DNA from: Aurantiacibacter rhizosphaerae
GTDB taxonomy: Bacteria; Pseudomonadota; Alphaproteobacteria; Sphingomonadales; Sphingomonadaceae
Reading direction: 5' to 3'
Length of the DNA stretch: 64,000 nucleotides
Assembly: GCF_009807005.1 (NCBI RefSeq)
Contig: NZ_WUBR01000001.1
Location: 1 to 64,000, forward strand
Shown here piece by piece: positions 62,379 to 64,000 of the stretch (within the stretch, counting starts at the first letter, position 1; every line of letters begins with the position of its first letter). Below the pieces are notes generated by a model. The model was not told the origin of the DNA, did not search any database, and was given only the letters and a program-made list of their open reading frames with translations. Position numbers and translations under genes: made by a program.

Positions 62379-63653
62379 CTATTTCCCGATACAGAAGCGA
62401 CCAAAAAGCGTGTCGAGCACGTCTTCCGTCGAAGTTCTGCCGACGAGCGCGTCAAAGGCCTGGCGCGCACGGCGAAGGTTCTCCGCGATAAGCAACGGAT
62501 CGCGCTCGTCACGCGCGGTGGCCAAGGCTTCTGCGGCATCACTCAATCGCTCCCGCTGACGGGCATTCAGAACGGCGACGCCTGCCTTCGGCATCGCCGA
62601 TCGAGCGACTTCAATCAATCTGGCGCGCAAGACCCCCATCCCCTCACCCGTATGGGCGGAGATTGAGATGTCAGGATTTGACTTTCGAATCAGGTCAGCC
62701 CGGTCAATCTGCGCATCGATATTCCAGCTTCCAGCAGGAGCTGCGCACTCCTCACCCAGCCAGAGCACCAGGTCTGCCCTGGCGATCTCATCATGCGCGC
62801 GTGCGATACCGATCGTCTCGATGGCGTCGTCGCCCTCTGCCCGCAGGCCGGCCATATCGGCGAAGGTAAAGGGTATGCCCGCAAGCGAGACGGATTGCGT
62901 CAGAACATCACGAGTCGTGCCGGCTATATCCGCCGTAATCGCCGCCTCGCTCTCCACCAGCGCGTTGAACAAGGTCGATTTACCGGCATTGGGCGGCCCG
63001 GCCAGCGCCACACGAAAACCTTCTTTCAACGTCTCAGCATGCGGTGCGGCCATAGTCTCATGAAGGGAACCGTGGAGCGCAGCCAGCGAGTTTGCGAAGC
63101 TATCCGGCAAAGTCGACACATCGTCCTCGTCATCAAAATCGAGGACGGCCTCGCACAGAGCCGATAGCCGGAGCAACTCGACGCGCCATTCCTCGACTTG
63201 CCGCGATAGTGCGCCGCCTGCCATCGCCATGGCACTGCGCCGCTGAAACTCTGTTTCGGCTGATAGAAGGTCCGCCAGCCCTTCGGCCTCAGCCAGATCG
63301 ATGCGGCCATTTGCGAAAGCGCGGCGAGTGAACTCGCCAGGCTCTGCCCGCCGGCATCCGTCGATTTGACCAATCGCATGTTCCACAGCAGCGATAACTG
63401 CCCTGCCGCCGTGACAATGGAATTCGGCCAGATCGTCACCCGTCACGGAGTTTGGACCAGGGAAGTACAGCGCCAGCCCATCATCCAATGTTTCACGTGA
63501 AACACTGCGGAATGTCGTTCGCTTTGCCCGGCGCGGTGCAGGTATGCCGCCCGCGATTGTCTCCAAGACCGTGGTCACGGCCGGGCCGGTAATGCGGATA
63601 ACGCCTATGCCGGCAGGTGGCTGCCCGCTGGAGAGCGCGAAAATCGTGTCCAT
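62379..63653 (-). CDS. mnmE: tRNA modification GTPase MnmE
   Basis: This GTPase partners with MnmG in wobble-uridine modification. The 424-residue protein has an N-terminal folate-binding domain, helical domain and inserted G domain ([28 protein letters not shown]). It ends in the catalytic CIGK tail. The G4 motif NKxD is not seen in its usual form in this divergent sphingomonad sequence ([12 protein letters not shown] follows [12 protein letters not shown]). A parS site lies near its 5' end. Confidence 0.95.
   Translation of the reverse strand: MDTIFALSSGQPPAGIGVIRITGPAVTTVLETIAGGIPAPRRAKRTTFRSVSRETLDDGLALYFPGPNSVTGDDLAEFHCHGGRAVIAAVEHAIGQIDGCRRAEPGEFTRRAFANGRIDLAEAEGLADLLSAETEFQRRSAMAMAGGALSRQVEEWRVELLRLSALCEAVLDFDDEDDVSTLPDSFANSLAALHGSLHETMAAPHAETLKEGFRVALAGPPNAGKSTLFNALVESEAAITADIAGTTRDVLTQSVSLAGIPFTFADMAGLRAEGDDAIETIGIARAHDEIARADLVLWLGEECAAPAGSWNIDAQIDRADLIRKSNPDISISAHTGEGMGVLRARLIEVARSAMPKAGVAVLNARQRERLSDAAEALATARDERDPLLIAENLRRARQAFDALVGRTSTEDVLDTLFGRFCIGK
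63489..63504. promoter_or_regulatory. parS site 5 (canonical Bacillus-type palindrome) in mnmE
   Basis: TGTTTCACGTGAAACA is exactly the classic parS consensus and a perfect palindrome, differing at two symmetric positions from sites 1 and 4. It is the outermost site, about 4.4 kb from the parB start. Confidence 0.92.
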
Positions 63654-63660
63654 GGAATGT

Positions 63661-63930
63661 TTATTCGGATGAACCCCTGGGCTTGTCGGTCGGAACGGCG
63701 CCCGCGCCCTTGGCCGCGTTCTCCATGAAGTTCTGGAACATCTTCATGCCCATCTGTCCCATCGGCGCGATCTGCTTTGCATATTGCTCAAGCTGATCGA
63801 TGTTGGACACGCCCTTCATCGCCTTGGAAATGGATTCGATATAGATCTCATTCGCCTGCTCCACATCGGGCAGGCCCATGAAACGCCGCGCCTCTTCTGG
63901 CGAGCAGTCGATCTCGATATTGACCTTCAT
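63661..63930 (-). CDS. DUF6489 family small protein
   Basis: An 89-residue protein: MKVNIEIDCSPEEARRFMGLPDV, then helices ending GQMGMKMFQNFMENAAKGAG. It matches the DUF6489 family seen beside mnmE in sphingomonads; function unknown. The ATG at 63930 has AAAGG eight bases upstream, against GTG at 63939 without one. Seven bases separate its stop from mnmE on the same strand. Confidence 0.85.
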   Translation of the reverse strand: MKVNIEIDCSPEEARRFMGLPDVEQANEIYIESISKAMKGVSNIDQLEQYAKQIAPMGQMGMKMFQNFMENAAKGAGAVPTDKPRGSSE

Positions 63931-63987
63931 TGCGGACACCTTTCTCGATACGCGCGTAGTCTAAACACAAGACCATTTCTGACGCCC

Positions 63988-64000
63988 AGGAGAACCATAT
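63988..64000 (+). promoter_or_regulatory. Likely Shine-Dalgarno and first two start-codon bases of a divergent gene at the window edge
   Basis: AGGAG at 63988-63992 is followed by six bases and then AT as the last two bases of the window. If the next base is G, a plus-strand gene starts at 63999. A minus-strand 23-codon frame (63998-63927) overlaps the same stretch and is less likely. Confidence 0.4.

Noticed and set aside
63927-63998. 23-codon minus-strand frame ending in ATGA with the DUF6489 start
   Set aside because: It is very short and overlaps a better plus-strand ribosome site at the window edge; the overlap with ATG is likely chance.

Overview
The window is ordinary chromosomal core DNA of an alphaproteobacterium, most likely a sphingomonad of the Erythrobacteraceae type. 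GC is high and genes are packed with short or overlapping junctions. Alphaproteobacterial cell-cycle genes are present (SciP, TrcR/DUF1013, bactofilin, LytM factors, parABS), together with families common in this group (DUF6489, DUF1192, ligase-associated exonuclease plus ATP-dependent ligase). There is no insertion sequence, prophage, integrase, CRISPR array, rRNA or tRNA that I can see. Codon use looks uniform, so I see no sign of a transferred island.

Layout. 1-8.3 kb: 3' part of etfA, a secreted TonB-C-like protein, and a minus-strand adaptor/RND pump/DUF445 operon. 8.4-17.2 kb: sciP coupled to an unknown gene, divergent mnmA, a serine hydrolase lipoprotein, PhzF, the pdxH-CDF pair, a DnaJ-like protein, and YihY coupled to fabI. 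17.3-25.6 kb: a long minus-strand block with coq7, dsbB-like, ctpA, an EnvC-like LytM factor, rlmH, rsfS, nadD, an aldo/keto reductase and proA. 25.9-30.5 kb: M23 peptidase overlapping a bactofilin, trcR, and a glycosyltransferase with an LpxH-like phosphatase. 30.6-41 kb: DUF8021-like protein coupled to a quinone oxidoreductase, DUF1192, clpA, M1 aminopeptidase, DNA exonuclease and ligase, DUF1275. 40.5-46.8 kb: an overlapping minus-strand chain (hemB, GNAT, MFS/spermidine synthase fusion, gamma carbonic anhydrase, DUF167) behind a MepM-like peptidase. 46.9-52.8 kb: SUV3-like helicase, S4 protein, FdxA, a second YihY protein, CarD, and a DUF2807 lipoprotein. 52.8-58.1 kb: small lipoprotein, Sua5, DUF815 ATPase, sorbosone dehydrogenase-like protein, fRMsr, glycine-zipper protein. 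58.1-63.9 kb: mnmE-mnmG-rsmG-parA-parB with DUF6489 upstream.

The clearest non-coding signal is a chromosomal centromere: five parS-type palindromes between 59.9 and 63.5 kb, lying inside and between mnmE, mnmG and rsmG. Other regulatory structure includes five terminator hairpins (one holding the next gene's Shine-Dalgarno, one directly ahead of trcR), a CtrA-like box in the sciP/mnmA divergent promoter, an inverted repeat over the carD promoter, and perfect palindromes ahead of two small envelope genes. Three short in-frame tandem repeats sit at gene 3' ends, and three convergent gene pairs share a CTAG stop overlap.

I found no clear undescribed multi-gene system. The most promising leads are the sciP-coupled unknown gene, the RND pump with an extra membrane insertion, the glycosyltransferase/phosphatase pair, and the heavily overlapped hemB chain.
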